DNA of 33,495 bases from Brevundimonas vancanneytii (GTDB lineage: Bacteria; Pseudomonadota; Alphaproteobacteria; Caulobacterales; Caulobacteraceae), in NCBI GenBank assembly GCA_945861515.1, contig CAMAVA010000015.1:1-33495 (forward strand), written 5' to 3'. Under the pieces are notes generated by a model. The model was not told where the DNA came from. It searched no databases and worked only from the letters and a program-made list of their open reading frames with translations. Positions 8,785 through 18,200 of this stretch are shown piece by piece. Position 1 is the stretch's first letter. The number at the start of each line of letters is the position of its first letter. A program made the translations under genes and the position numbers.

Positions 8785-9399
8785 TCAGTTCTCAAGTCTT
8801 GCCCGGACGCCGCCCTTGAGGGTGACGCGGCCCGTGTCGCGATCCACGTCATAGGACTTCGCCTGCATCTGGCCAAGCGGCCCGTCGCCGACAAGGCCGT
8901 CATTGCCGGTGATCCGGCCCGACCTTGTGTCCACCAGGGCGTCGTTGGTCGCCACCCGCTGGCCCGATCCATTGTCGATCCGGACATCGCCGGACAGCCG
9001 CAGGATCCGGGTCTTCTCGTTGTAGACGCCGCGCTTGGCGTTCATGCGCTTGGGCGCCCCGGTTTCCGCCCCCAGGGTCAGGATCGGGTCGGTCAGGATC
9101 ACCTCTTGCATGACCGTGTCGCTACGCATGGCCTGGCCAGCGCCGATCAGAAAGCTGCGGCCGTCTTCCATGCGGCCCATGAAGCGGGCGCCCACCAGCT
9201 GGATGGCGGTGGAGGACTGGCGGGGCTTCTGGCGCGCGGACGCCAGGGAACTGGAGACAAAATAGACCGCAAGGGCCAGGACCAGCGCGCCCATCAGGAC
9301 CGGCAGGCCCCAGCGCATGGCCCGGATCACGCCAGAGCGTCGCCGCCAGCTTGCCAGGGGATCACGGAGGGGACCCGAGGAAAACGCCTCTGCGCTCAT
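8785..9399 (-). CDS. lptC: LPS export protein LptC
   Basis: A 204-residue bitopic inner-membrane protein. A short cytoplasmic N-terminus with RRR is followed by one membrane segment (about residues 30-52, WGLPVLMGALVLALAVYF). A periplasmic LptC-like beta-jellyroll comes next, with VYNEKTRILRLSGDVRIDNGSG and VGDGPLGQMQAKSYDVDRDTGRVTLKGGV. It docks on LptBFG and hands LPS to LptA. It starts 3 bp after the rnd stop and ends 52 bp before lptA, so a common transcript rnd-lptC-lptA-lptB is likely. LptC is poorly conserved in sequence; the call rests on topology, domain pattern and position. Confidence 0.9.
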   Translation of the reverse strand: MSAEAFSSGPLRDPLASWRRRSGVIRAMRWGLPVLMGALVLALAVYFVSSSLASARQKPRQSSTAIQLVGARFMGRMEDGRSFLIGAGQAMRSDTVMQEVILTDPILTLGAETGAPKRMNAKRGVYNEKTRILRLSGDVRIDNGSGQRVATNDALVDTRSGRITGNDGLVGDGPLGQMQAKSYDVDRDTGRVTLKGGVRARLEN

Positions 9400-9402
9400 G
9401 CG

Positions 9403-10020
9403 TCAGCTATGGGCGAAAATGTCGATCTCGTCCCAGCCGGCAAGATCGAGGCTCGAACGGGTCGGCAGGAAATCGAAACAGGCCTGGGCCAGGGCCAGCC
9501 GGCCCTCGCGCTCCAGCATGGCCTCGAGCTTCGCCCTGGCGGCATGCAGATAGAGGACATCGGACGCGGCATAGGCCAACTGGTCGGCGGACAGGACGTC
9601 AGCCCCCCAATCGGAACTCTGCTGGGCCTTGGACAGGTCAACGCCAACCGTCTCCTTGACGACATCCTTCAGACCATGACGATCCGTATAGGTCCGGGCC
9701 AGCCTGGAAGCGATCTTGGTGCACCAGACCGGCGTGGTGATCACGCCCAGATGCAGCGCGAACATGGCAATATCAAAGCGGCCGAAGTGAAAGATCTTGG
9801 TCACGGCCGGGTCTGTCAGCAGGGCCTTCAGATTGGGGGCGTCATAGGTCTGGCGGTTCAGCCGGACCATGTGGGCGTCGCCGTCGCCGGCCGAAAGCTG
9901 GACCAGGCAAAGAGGGTCGCGCCGGAAACGCAGGCCAAGGGTCTCCGAATCCACAGCAACACTGGTCACGCCCTTGAACAGGCCCGCCGGCAGGTCACCT
10001 TCATGCAGTGTGTTGGCCAT
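9403..10020 (-). CDS. rnd: short ribonuclease D-type 3'-5' exonuclease
   Basis: A 205-residue DEDD-family exonuclease domain. ExoI is VAVDSETLGL, ExoII is KIFHFGRFDIAMF, and ExoIII is YAASDVLYLH, so the DEDDy acidic residues are present. It lacks the HRDC domains of E. coli RNase D (about 375 residues). This stand-alone form is common in alphaproteobacteria and is expected to trim 3' ends of RNAs, including tRNA precursors. I chose the ATG at 10018-10020, which opens the conserved MANTLHEGDLP segment; MGDRVL at 10038 is an alternative. The frame stays open upstream only because it runs through the tRNA-Leu gene. It lies 41 bp downstream of that tRNA on the same strand. Confidence 0.9.
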   Translation of the reverse strand: MANTLHEGDLPAGLFKGVTSVAVDSETLGLRFRRDPLCLVQLSAGDGDAHMVRLNRQTYDAPNLKALLTDPAVTKIFHFGRFDIAMFALHLGVITTPVWCTKIASRLARTYTDRHGLKDVVKETVGVDLSKAQQSSDWGADVLSADQLAYAASDVLYLHAARAKLEAMLEREGRLALAQACFDFLPTRSSLDLAGWDEIDIFAHS

Positions 10021-10061
10021 CAGAACCCTGTCTCCCATGGCCATATGGAGAAAGTTCGGGG

Positions 10062-10148
<87 letters not shown>

Positions 10149-10183
10149 CCGCCTCGATCCGTCGGATCGCCGCGAAGGGGGGC

Positions 10184-10212
10184 CTATTACGGTGTCCCCG
10201 GGGTCTGGTCAA
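10184..10212 (-). promoter_or_regulatory. candidate promoter for tRNA-Leu and rnd
   Basis: On the minus strand there is TTGACC (10207-10212), 17 bp, then TAATAG (10184-10189). The start point would be roughly 30 nt before the mature tRNA 5' end. The -35 is strong and the -10 is weak (3 of 6). A shifted -10 with a shorter spacer, as in the Caulobacter housekeeping promoter, is also possible. The position just upstream of a tRNA supports the call. Confidence 0.4.
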
Positions 10213-10276
10213 TGGGCGAGATTGCGCAGAGGCCGTGGCTCGTCTAATCCCGGCCCCAACAGGAGATGGCATCGCC

Positions 10277-11239
10277 ATGCAGGGTCTGGTCACGGTTTTC
10301 GGCGGAACGGGATTTGTCGGGAGGCAGGTGGTCCGCGCCCTGGCGCGCAAGGGGCTGCGGGTAAGGGCGGCGGCCCGCCAGCCCGGCCGCGGCTATCGCC
10401 TGCGCATGCTGGGCGATGTGGGCCAGATCGAGGTGGTCCAGGCCAATATCCGCGACCCGGACTCGGTGGCCCGGGCCCTGGAGGGCGCCGAGGCCTGCAT
10501 CAATCTGGTCGGGGTGCTGTACGAGGCCGGTCCGCAGAAATTCGCGAGCGTCCATGCCGCGGGCGCCGGCCGGGTGGCCCAGGCTGCGCAGGACGCAGGC
10601 GTGGTGCGGATGATCCAGGTCTCGGCCATCGGCGCCGACGCCGGATCGCCTTCGCAGTACGGTCGGACCAAGGCGGCCGGCGAGGCGGCAGTCCGGGCGG
10701 CCTTTCCGACCGCGACGGTGATTCGCCCGTCCATCGTGTTCGGCCCGGAGGACGATTTCTTCAACCGGTTCGCCCAGATGGCCAGTATCAGCCCGGCCCT
10801 GCCGCTGATCGGCGGTGGCCATACCCGCTTCCAGCCCGTCTATGTCGGCGATCTGGCCGAGGCCATAGCCCAGGGGGCGGCCTCCGGCGCCCATGCCGGC
10901 AAGACCTTTGAGCTGGGAGGGCCAGCCGTCTACAGCTTCAAGGACCTGCTGGAATTCATTCTGCTGGAAACGGGTCGCAAGCGCTTCCTGGCCAACCTGC
11001 CCTTCCCATTGGCCGAGTTGCTGGGCGCACTGGGCGATATCGTGGCCCCGGTCCTGGCGCCGCCCATCACCAGCGATCAGGTCAATTCCCTCAAGGTCGA
11101 CAATGTCCCTTCGGGCGCCCTGCCCGGCCTTGAGGCCTTCGGCGTCAAGCCGAGGTCCATCGAGGCCATCGTGCCGACCTATCTCTACCGGTTCCGCAAG
11201 GGCGGCCAGTATGCCCCGACGCCGGAAGGCGCCGTTTAG
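10277..11239 (+). CDS. complex I NDUFA9-subunit family protein (NAD(P)-binding, SDR-like)
   Basis: A 320-residue atypical short-chain dehydrogenase/epimerase-fold protein. The nucleotide-binding loop VFGGTGFVGRQVV is at residues 7-19. It continues with CINLVGVLYEAGPQKFASVHA, the QVSAIGADAGSPSQYGRTKAAGE segment (Tyr-x-x-x-Lys type), VIRPSIVFGPEDDFFNRF and RFQPVYVGDLAEAI. This matches the alphaproteobacterial homologue of mitochondrial complex I subunit NDUFA9, which binds NADPH structurally and is not a proven enzyme. The ATG at 10277 has AGGAGA 11 bp upstream. It is divergent from tRNA-Leu/rnd and convergent with queG, with only 2 bp between stops. A UDP-sugar epimerase role is a less likely alternative. 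Confidence 0.85.
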   Translation: MQGLVTVFGGTGFVGRQVVRALARKGLRVRAAARQPGRGYRLRMLGDVGQIEVVQANIRDPDSVARALEGAEACINLVGVLYEAGPQKFASVHAAGAGRVAQAAQDAGVVRMIQVSAIGADAGSPSQYGRTKAAGEAAVRAAFPTATVIRPSIVFGPEDDFFNRFAQMASISPALPLIGGGHTRFQPVYVGDLAEAIAQGAASGAHAGKTFELGGPAVYSFKDLLEFILLETGRKRFLANLPFPLAELLGALGDIVAPVLAPPITSDQVNSLKVDNVPSGALPGLEAFGVKPRSIEAIVPTYLYRFRKGGQYAPTPEGAV

Positions 11240-11241
11240 GC

Positions 11242-12363
11242 TCAAGCTGCGGCCAGGTCCCATTCGGCCAGTACGTCGGCATCCTGTTCACTTGCCGTCA
11301 GGGACCTTCGCAAGGCGGAGATGCGGTCCGGCGCCAGGCGGGACAGGGCCCAGACGGCTGCCCCCCTGACCAGGGGGGAAGCGTCCGTCAGGCGCCCCTC
11401 CACCGCTGAGGCGAGGCTCGGGTCCCGGCTGTTGCCCAGGGCATAGAGGACGTTCCTCAGGAACCGCTGCAGGCCGATCCGGCGGACCGGGTTCTTGCGG
11501 AACATCCGGGCAAACCCGGCCTCGTCCAGGTCGGCCAGACTGGCCAGGCTCGGCTCGACAAGATCGGCCCGGGCCTGGAGCGCCGATTCCTGTGCGCCCT
11601 GCGCAAACTTGTTCCAGGGACAGACAGCCAGGCAGTCGTCACAGCCATAGATCCGGTTGCCGAGCGCTGACCGAAATTCCGGGTCCACCGGCCCGGCATG
11701 TTCGATGGTCAGATAGGATATGCAGCGCCGGGCATCGAGCCGGTAAGGGGCGGGGAAGGCCCCCGTCGGGCAGATGTCCAGACAGGCCCGGCAGACGCCG
11801 CAATGGTCGGTCTCGGCTGGGTCCGGTTCAATGGCGGCGCTGGTCAGGACCGAGCCCAGGAACAGCCAGTTGCCCAGCTGCCGGGACACCAGGTTGGTGT
11901 GTTTTCCCTGCCAGCCCAGGCCCGCCCTCTGGGCCAGGGGCTTTTCGAGCAGGGGGGCGGTGTCGACAAACACCTTCACGTCGCCGCCCAGCCGGGCCTT
12001 TGACCAGCTTGCCAGCTGTTTCAGCCGGCCCTTGATCAGGTCGTGATAGTCATCGCCCCGGGCATAGGCGCTGATCAGGCCGTTGGACGGCCGCTCGAGC
12101 CCCGACAGGGGATCGCTGTCGGGCCCATAGTTGAGGCCCAGGACAATGGCGGACCTGGCATCGGGCCACATGGCGGTCGGGTGGCGCCGGCGGTCCAGGG
12201 TTTCGGCCATCCAGGCCATGGTCCCGTGATGGCCCTCGGCGACGAAGGATTCCAGCCGGGCGCCGGCCGGCCAGGGATCGGCGGCGGAGGCAAATCCGCA
12301 GACCTCAAACCCCAGGAACCTGGCCCGGTCGCGAATGAGACCGCGGACATCCCCTGTGGTCAC
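11242..12363 (-). CDS. queG: epoxyqueuosine reductase QueG
   Basis: A 373-residue cobalamin-dependent Fe-S enzyme that converts epoxyqueuosine to queuosine in tRNA anticodons. Catalytic Asp134 lies in VFVDTAPLLEK, and WQGKHTNLVS follows. The first [4Fe-4S] set is CGVCRACLDICP (C188, C191, C194, C198). The second is CDDCLAVCP (C241, C244, C248) with Cys214. The C-terminus has HEAT-like helices (VLYALGNSRDPSLASAVEGRL, then RGAAVWALSRL). Length and motif order match the family. The ATG at 12361-12363 overlaps the stop of the upstream gene by 4 bp, pointing to translational coupling with an exported protein of unknown role. Confidence 0.95.
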   Translation of the reverse strand: MTTGDVRGLIRDRARFLGFEVCGFASAADPWPAGARLESFVAEGHHGTMAWMAETLDRRRHPTAMWPDARSAIVLGLNYGPDSDPLSGLERPSNGLISAYARGDDYHDLIKGRLKQLASWSKARLGGDVKVFVDTAPLLEKPLAQRAGLGWQGKHTNLVSRQLGNWLFLGSVLTSAAIEPDPAETDHCGVCRACLDICPTGAFPAPYRLDARRCISYLTIEHAGPVDPEFRSALGNRIYGCDDCLAVCPWNKFAQGAQESALQARADLVEPSLASLADLDEAGFARMFRKNPVRRIGLQRFLRNVLYALGNSRDPSLASAVEGRLTDASPLVRGAAVWALSRLAPDRISALRRSLTASEQDADVLAEWDLAAA

Positions 12364-13391
12364 GGCGCCTGAAACAGCGCGGCCCGCATCGCCGTCAGGG
12401 CGACACGGCGATCCACCAGGGCATCAAGGCCAGGCAGGTCCAGGGCGTTTCCCGCGCCCGACTCCAGCGCCTTGGCCGCCCCGGCAATGATGTCGGCAAG
12501 GTCCGCCTCGATCTCCCCGCTTTCCTTGTAACTGGCCAGGGCGGTATCCAGCCGGGTCCGGAGTTCTCCCTTCGGGACCACGGCCAGAGTCTTGGCGGCC
12601 AGTTGCGCCTTGGGCCAGACAGCCAGCGCCGCCTTGCGCGACTGGTCCAGATTCTGGTTCATGGCGGCGGCGGTGTAGGACGCCGATGGCGATCCTCCAC
12701 TCGCCTGGGCCTCGTAGTATTTCAAGGCCTCGACAAGCGCCTGGTTGCTGAACTTGGCGGCGCGACTGAGCTCGACCTGGGGATGATCCTGCTTTCCCGC
12801 TGTGACGATGCTGAGGTCATAGAGGGTGTTTTCTGCCTGTAGCAGCAGGCGCATACCCGACAGCGTCCTTTGGGCCAGCAGTGTCTTGGATTGTTCGTCG
12901 CCGCTGGACGCCTTGATGATCAAGGGGGTCATGCGCTCGATCTGCAGGGCGGTATCCTCCGCCAATCTCTGCGCAAGGCCCTTTACTTCCGACAGGCCTT
13001 CGGCCTGCCGGACTCCGGTCGGACCGATGCTGCGGATGGCGGCCAGAATGTCCGGCGGAGCAGGCTGCAGGGCGGCGGCGTCCGCTCGTAGCCAGGCGAG
13101 ACCGCCCGTCATCCGGGCCTCCCAGGCCCTGGCCCTTGCGAGGCCTTCCGGTCCTTTTGTGTCCGATTCGATGGCGGCGCCGGCCATCTCGATCATGTCC
13201 AGAGCGAGGGTCTGGGAGGCTTCGATCAGTCTCGTCGAGGGCTGAGCCCATTCCGCCAGACGCTTGAGCAGGACCAGGGCGTCGGCCTCGGACCGGATGG
13301 CCGCCGGAGGCGGCGGCGCCGCAACGCTCCTGTCGGGGCAGACGGCCAGAAGGCCAAGGGCCGCCAGCAACACAGGGATGATCCGGGACAT
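12360..13391 (-). CDS. exported helical protein of unknown function
   Basis: A 343-residue protein that I do not recognise. The N-terminus is a clear signal peptide (MSRIIPVLLAALGLLAVCPDRSVAAPPPP) with an AxA-type cleavage site around residue 24. An internal cysteine at residue 18 is not in a lipobox. The rest is almost entirely predicted amphipathic helix, rich in Ala, Leu, Lys, Arg and Glu, with no cysteine and no obvious catalytic motif. AAAMNQNLDQSRKAALAVW and the QALVEALKYYEAQAS region resemble helical-bundle scaffolds. An AAGGAAG ribosome-binding site precedes the ATG at 13391. Its stop overlaps the queG start by 4 bp. The coupling to queG gives no clear functional clue. Confidence 0.8.
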   Translation of the reverse strand: MSRIIPVLLAALGLLAVCPDRSVAAPPPPAAIRSEADALVLLKRLAEWAQPSTRLIEASQTLALDMIEMAGAAIESDTKGPEGLARARAWEARMTGGLAWLRADAAALQPAPPDILAAIRSIGPTGVRQAEGLSEVKGLAQRLAEDTALQIERMTPLIIKASSGDEQSKTLLAQRTLSGMRLLLQAENTLYDLSIVTAGKQDHPQVELSRAAKFSNQALVEALKYYEAQASGGSPSASYTAAAMNQNLDQSRKAALAVWPKAQLAAKTLAVVPKGELRTRLDTALASYKESGEIEADLADIIAGAAKALESGAGNALDLPGLDALVDRRVALTAMRAALFQAP

Positions 13392-13491
13392 GGAGCGGCT
13401 TCCTTTTCAGACGTTGGCCCGGAAAGGGACGTCGCACCGAAAACCTAGCCCGCCGCTGGACCCGGAACCAGCCATTCACAGGCGCCAGACC

Positions 13492-14178
13492 TCAGAAATC
13501 CAGGTCGTCATAATGGGCGGCGGGCGCCAGGCCCGGCCAGCGGTCGGCCAGCAGGGGCCGGAAGCAGGGACGCGACTTGATCTTCATGTACCATGTTTCA
13601 ACCACGGCGACGTCCGACCAGGGCACATCGCCGAAATAGTCGATCACCGACAGATAGGCGGCAGCCGCGAAATCGGCGAGGGAGGGCCTTTTGCCGGCCA
13701 GCCAGTCCCGCTCCCGCAGCAGGGATTCCATGTATTTCATGTGGATCTTCAGGCCGTCGCGGCCGGCCCGCAGATTGGCCAGGGTCGGAGCGCCCAGGCC
13801 CAGCAGCCGCTTTTCCATCTTTTCATGGAGCAGCAGGCTGGCCACCTCGAAATCGAACTTGCGGTCGAACCATTGCTGAAGCCGCCGGGCCTCGGCCCGC
13901 TCGGCTGGATCGCGCCCGAGCAGGGGCGGCTCCGGGACTGTTTCTTCCAGATGTTCCAGGATCGCCCGTGCCTCACAGATGACCAGTCGGCGGTTGCCGC
14001 TCACCTCGACCAGGACCGGCGGTACGCCGGAGGGGTTGAGGGCCAGCAGCTCGGCAGGACCCTCCCAGTAACGCACAGGATGATCGACAAACCCCAGACG
14101 CTTCTCCCCCAGGGCCAGACGGACCTGTCGCGAGGCCGGATCCAGGGGGAAATGATAGAGGGTGCGTTCAACGCTCAT
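13492..14178 (-). CDS. fzlA: GST-fold protein, probable FtsZ-binding division factor FzlA
   Basis: A 228-residue glutathione S-transferase-fold protein. The thioredoxin-like N-terminal domain (TLYHFPLDPASRQVRLALGEK) and NPSGVPPVL cis-proline loop are followed by an alpha-helical C-domain with LADFAAAAYLSVIDYFGDVPW and the tail RPGLAPAAHYDDLDF-like segment RWPGLAPAAHYDDLDF. That N-terminus and acidic C-terminal tail are as I recall for FzlA of Caulobacter, an essential GST homologue that binds and curves FtsZ filaments without needing catalysis. The assignment is by recalled similarity, so an ordinary GST is the alternative. No clear ribosome-binding site is seen at the ATG 14176-14178. It shares its strand with queG and the unknown exported gene; the gap to the latter is 100 bp. 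Confidence 0.72.
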   Translation of the reverse strand: MSVERTLYHFPLDPASRQVRLALGEKRLGFVDHPVRYWEGPAELLALNPSGVPPVLVEVSGNRRLVICEARAILEHLEETVPEPPLLGRDPAERAEARRLQQWFDRKFDFEVASLLLHEKMEKRLLGLGAPTLANLRAGRDGLKIHMKYMESLLRERDWLAGKRPSLADFAAAAYLSVIDYFGDVPWSDVAVVETWYMKIKSRPCFRPLLADRWPGLAPAAHYDDLDF

Positions 14179-14241
14179 GGCGTGGCCGGGTTGAGGGTCG
14201 GGTGACCCCTTCCCATGCGCCCTTCGTCATTAACGGACCGT

Positions 14242-15201
14242 TTACCGGCCCTCACCGTCCGCAGCCTCGCCGAAGGCGCCGCCATGGGGTTCAGCCCGGT
14301 CGCCGGGGTCTGGATGGATGATGATGTCGGCCGCAGGATAGGCGTCCAGGATGCGCTTTTCGGCCGCCACGACGATCTCATGGGCCTGTTCCAGGGTCAG
14401 GTCGGGCGACAGGTCTGCATGCAGTTGGACATGCAGATAGGGGCCGGAAGCCCGGGTGCGCATCTGGTGCACCCCGGCGACCCTGGGATCAGCCAGCATC
14501 AGCCGCAGGATGTCCTCCCGCTGAGCCTGCGGCAGTTCGTGATCCATCAGCTGCTGGGAGGCCTCGCGAAACACCCCGATGGCGCCCCAGATCAGCCACA
14601 GCGCCACCAGCAGTCCGGCGGCGGCGTCCAGCCAGGCCAGGCCCAGCAGGCTGGCGGCGCCGATGCCGGCCAGGGCGGCGGCGTTGGAGGCGAGATCGGC
14701 GGCATAATGGGCCCGGTCGCCGGAAACGGCGATGGACTGGGTCTGTTTCAGGACCCGGGACTGGGCGGTGATCAGGGCCAGGGTGAGCAGGATCGACAGG
14801 ACCATCACCGCCATGGCCCAGCCCGTGGCCCGGACCGGCTGGGGGTCGATCATGTGGCTGATCGCCTCCTGCCCCACCAGGGCGGCCGAGGCGAAGACCA
14901 GGCCACCCTGCACCAGGCTGGAAAAGGCCTCGGCCTTGCCATGGCCGAACCGGTGTTCGGCGTCCGGCGGCTCGGCGGCATAGCGCACGGCATAGAAGGT
15001 GATCAGGGACGCCACCAGGTCGAGGCCCGAATCGGCCAGGGAGGCCAGCAGGGCCACCGAGCCGCTGGCCATCCAGGCGGCGGTCTTGGCCAAGATCAGG
15101 ATCGCCGCGACGATCACCGACAGGCCGGTGATCCGCCGGGTCAGCTCGGCCGCCCCGGCGCTGTTCAGGGGAGTCGAGGAAGAAGAAGGCGCGCGGGTCA
15201 T
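14242..15201 (-). CDS. cation diffusion facilitator family metal efflux transporter
   Basis: A 319-residue CDF protein exporting divalent metal ions (Zn, Fe or similar) in exchange for protons. Hydrophobic helices begin with ITGLSVIVAAILILAKTAAWM. The transport-site aspartates are in LLASLADSGLDLVAS (helix II), and the HxxxD pair is in HYAADLASNAAAL (helix V). The cytoplasmic domain follows, with RASGPYLHVQLHADLSPDLTLEQAHEI and IIIHPDPGD as in FieF-type carriers. The DxxxD/HxxxD pattern fits Zn/Fe/Cd rather than Mn, but the metal cannot be fixed from sequence. An AAGGAG ribosome-binding site lies just upstream of the ATG at 15201. Confidence 0.9.
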   Translation of the reverse strand: MTRAPSSSSTPLNSAGAAELTRRITGLSVIVAAILILAKTAAWMASGSVALLASLADSGLDLVASLITFYAVRYAAEPPDAEHRFGHGKAEAFSSLVQGGLVFASAALVGQEAISHMIDPQPVRATGWAMAVMVLSILLTLALITAQSRVLKQTQSIAVSGDRAHYAADLASNAAALAGIGAASLLGLAWLDAAAGLLVALWLIWGAIGVFREASQQLMDHELPQAQREDILRLMLADPRVAGVHQMRTRASGPYLHVQLHADLSPDLTLEQAHEIVVAAEKRILDAYPAADIIIHPDPGDRAEPHGGAFGEAADGEGR

Positions 15202-15247
15202 GCGCTCCTTCTAGTGGCCCCGCCGCGATCCGGCGAGGCCTCCTGTG

Positions 15248-18200
15248 CTAGCCGCCCACCTTGAACAGGTTGTCGTCCGAGTTCCGGTCGATCAGCATGT
15301 TGTAGGGATCCACCCCGACCCAGGCCGGGCGCCTGGCGACCGTGACGGTGACCGTCTGGACGCCGGACCGGACCGGACGTTTCTCCAGCGCCAGGATGCT
15401 GGCCCTGGTGAAGTCCTTCTTGCCCGGCTGGGCGGTGAAGATCCCCACCTCCAGGGCCTCATCCAGGGGCGCGGCCGTCTCCTTGCCCTTGCCGTCGGCA
15501 TAGAGTTTCTTCGCGTCGATGGTCAGGGTGACATCGAACCGGCCGTCCGGGCGGGCCTTGACCACGGCGCTGCGGGTCTTGAGGTCATAGAGGGTGATCT
15601 TCTCGAACAGGTCGGTGATCAGGGCCTGTTTGTCGGCCGGCGCCTCGGCCCGGAAACAGGCGATCAGGTCGCTGGCGATGGGATAGGGGGCGCCCTTGAA
15701 GGCATGGTCCTTCAGGAACCGGCGCAGGGCGCGGTTGACCGCCGCCTCGCCGATCTCGTCGGCCAGCCGGTACATGACCAGCGAGCCCTTGCGGTAATGG
15801 ACATAGCCCTGGCTCGGCTCGACCCGGTTCAGGGGCCGTTCCTCCAGGGGCTGGCCGCCCCGGGCCCGCAGATAACTGTTCAGCTCGAACTTCAGGAACT
15901 TGCGGATCTGGTCCTCGCCATACATCCGCTTCATGACCATCAGGGCGCTGTATTGGGCAAGCGTCTCGCTCATTAGGGTCACGCCTTCCTGATCGGCCCC
16001 GACCACCTGATGGGCCCACCATTGGTGGCCGATCTCATGGGCGCCGACATAGGTGACCATGTCGATCTTCTCGGGGTCGCTGTAGTCGGAGATGAAGAAC
16101 AGGTTTTCCGACCAGGGCATGGTGCCGGCAAAGGCCTGGGCAAAGTCGGCATAGCCCGGGAACTCCAGGAACCGGACATGGTCGAACTGATAGGGGCTGA
16201 AGTTCTGCTGGTAGTAGTCGATGGAGGCCTTCATGGCCTTGGTCATCCGGTCGATGTTCCAGGGGTGGCCGGCGTGGTGATAGACCTCGAGGTTCAGACC
16301 CTTCCAGGTTTCCCGGGCGACTTCATAACGGGCTGACTGGACCGAGAAGAAGGGCATGACCGGCGCCTGGGTCACATAGCGGGCCGTCCGCCGGCCATTG
16401 CTCGTGACATCGGACACCTTGCGGCCCGGCGCCACCGGGGTCTGGTCGGCGACCGTCGTGACGGTGATGTCCGAGCTCATGAAATCGGCGTCGTGGCGCA
16501 GATAGTTGAACTGCCGGGAAGCGACATCGCCCAGGGGCGCCATCGGCTGGTCGGGATTGAGGCCGTATTTGCGGCGCTTGGCGCGGTCCTGCAGCCCGAA
16601 GCCCGGCCAGATTCCTAGGCTGGGGGTGAATTCCGAGGAATCCACGAACGTGCCGTTGTCGACCACCCGGATCTCGTTGCCGCGGTTGCGGAAACCGCGT
16701 TGCGAGCGTTCGGTGATGAAGCTCATGGTCCGGGTCTCGCCCGGCGCCATGGGGGTGTCGAAGGTGAAGATCCGGTAGTTGAAATTCTCCAGGGTCTCCC
16801 TGGGACGGGCGCCCTCGATGGACAGGCCCTTGACCTTCAGGTCCCGGTCGAACCGGACATGGATCTCCTTGAGGGGCGCGGCGGTGGGATTGACCATCAC
16901 ATAGCTGCCCCGGGTCTCGAAGCCGGGCTGCTCCGGGCGGATATCGATATCCAGTTTCATGGATAGGATCTTGGGCTGCGGAATCCTGTCGTACCTGCGC
17001 TGGACAATCAGGGTCTTTTCGTAATCGGCCTGCCATTTTTCGGCATCCGGCCCATTGCGATAGGTGTTCCAGACATTGGTGTTCAGAAAGATGAACCCGC
17101 CCAGGCCCGCAAAGGCCAGCAGGGCGACACCCATCAGGACCCCGGCCAGGCCCATGAAGCGGCGGGGCAGTCTGGCCAGGCGCGGGACAAGCCGGGTCTC
17201 TGTTCCCCTGCGCCAGAGGCCATAGGACAGCACCAGCAGCACAAGGGCGAAGGCCGACCAGTAGGCCCGGGCCCACCAGGCGCCGATCCAGAACTTGCCG
17301 AGCCCGTTGAGGTCCGACAGCGGCGTTCCGAAGGCGCCGTCATTGGGAACGCCGCCATAGTTGTAGAGGATATGGTCGAAACCCAGGTTGCTGAAGGTCA
17401 GGGTGGTGATCAGATAGAGGACCATCAGGCCCCAGCCGACAAACTTGTGCGGGCTGACAGCCTGGATGAACACAGCCAGCACCGCCAGCGGGACATAGTC
17501 CACCGTCTGGGGCAGGATGTACCAGACCAGCCACTGGACGGGGTCGAAATCGCTGAATCCCTTGCCAAGCTGGATCAGCACCGCCGCCAGCACGCTGATC
17601 AGCAGGGTCGAGATGAGGACCAGCGAGATGGCCAGGGTCTTGGGCGCCACAAAGGCCCAGTCCGGGACCGGGGAGGCGTCGATGATCTCGTGGGTCTTCT
17701 TCTCGCGCTCCCGCCAGACCAGTTCGCCGGCGTAATAGATGGCGATGATCACCGGGATCAGGCTGAAGCTGCCCAGCAGGGGCGGGATCAGGATCCGGGT
17801 CAGGGGATAGACAACGCCGCCATAGCCGGTCTGTTCGGTGGCGAACCACAGGGCGCCGCCGGCATTGAACAGGCCGAGCGCCAGAAGCACCAGATAGGCG
17901 GGGCTGCCGAAGACCTGGCCCATGTCCAGGCGGGTGCGGGCCATCAGCTGCGCCCAGGCGGCGGACCCGTCAAACCGGGGGCGGGCCAGGCCGCCCGCCG
18001 GAACGGCCGGCGGCGCCGCGACCACCTCGGCGGGGGCAAGAGCCGCCTTGGCCCGCTTGCCCGACAGGGCGCCGGACTGGAAACGGAACAGCAGGATGGG
18101 CAGGACCAGGATGGCCCCCGTCAGGGAAAGGCTGAAAATCCGGTTCATCAGCAGGATGCCGGAAAGGGGCGGAACCAGTGTGTTGCGATCTGTCGCGGTC

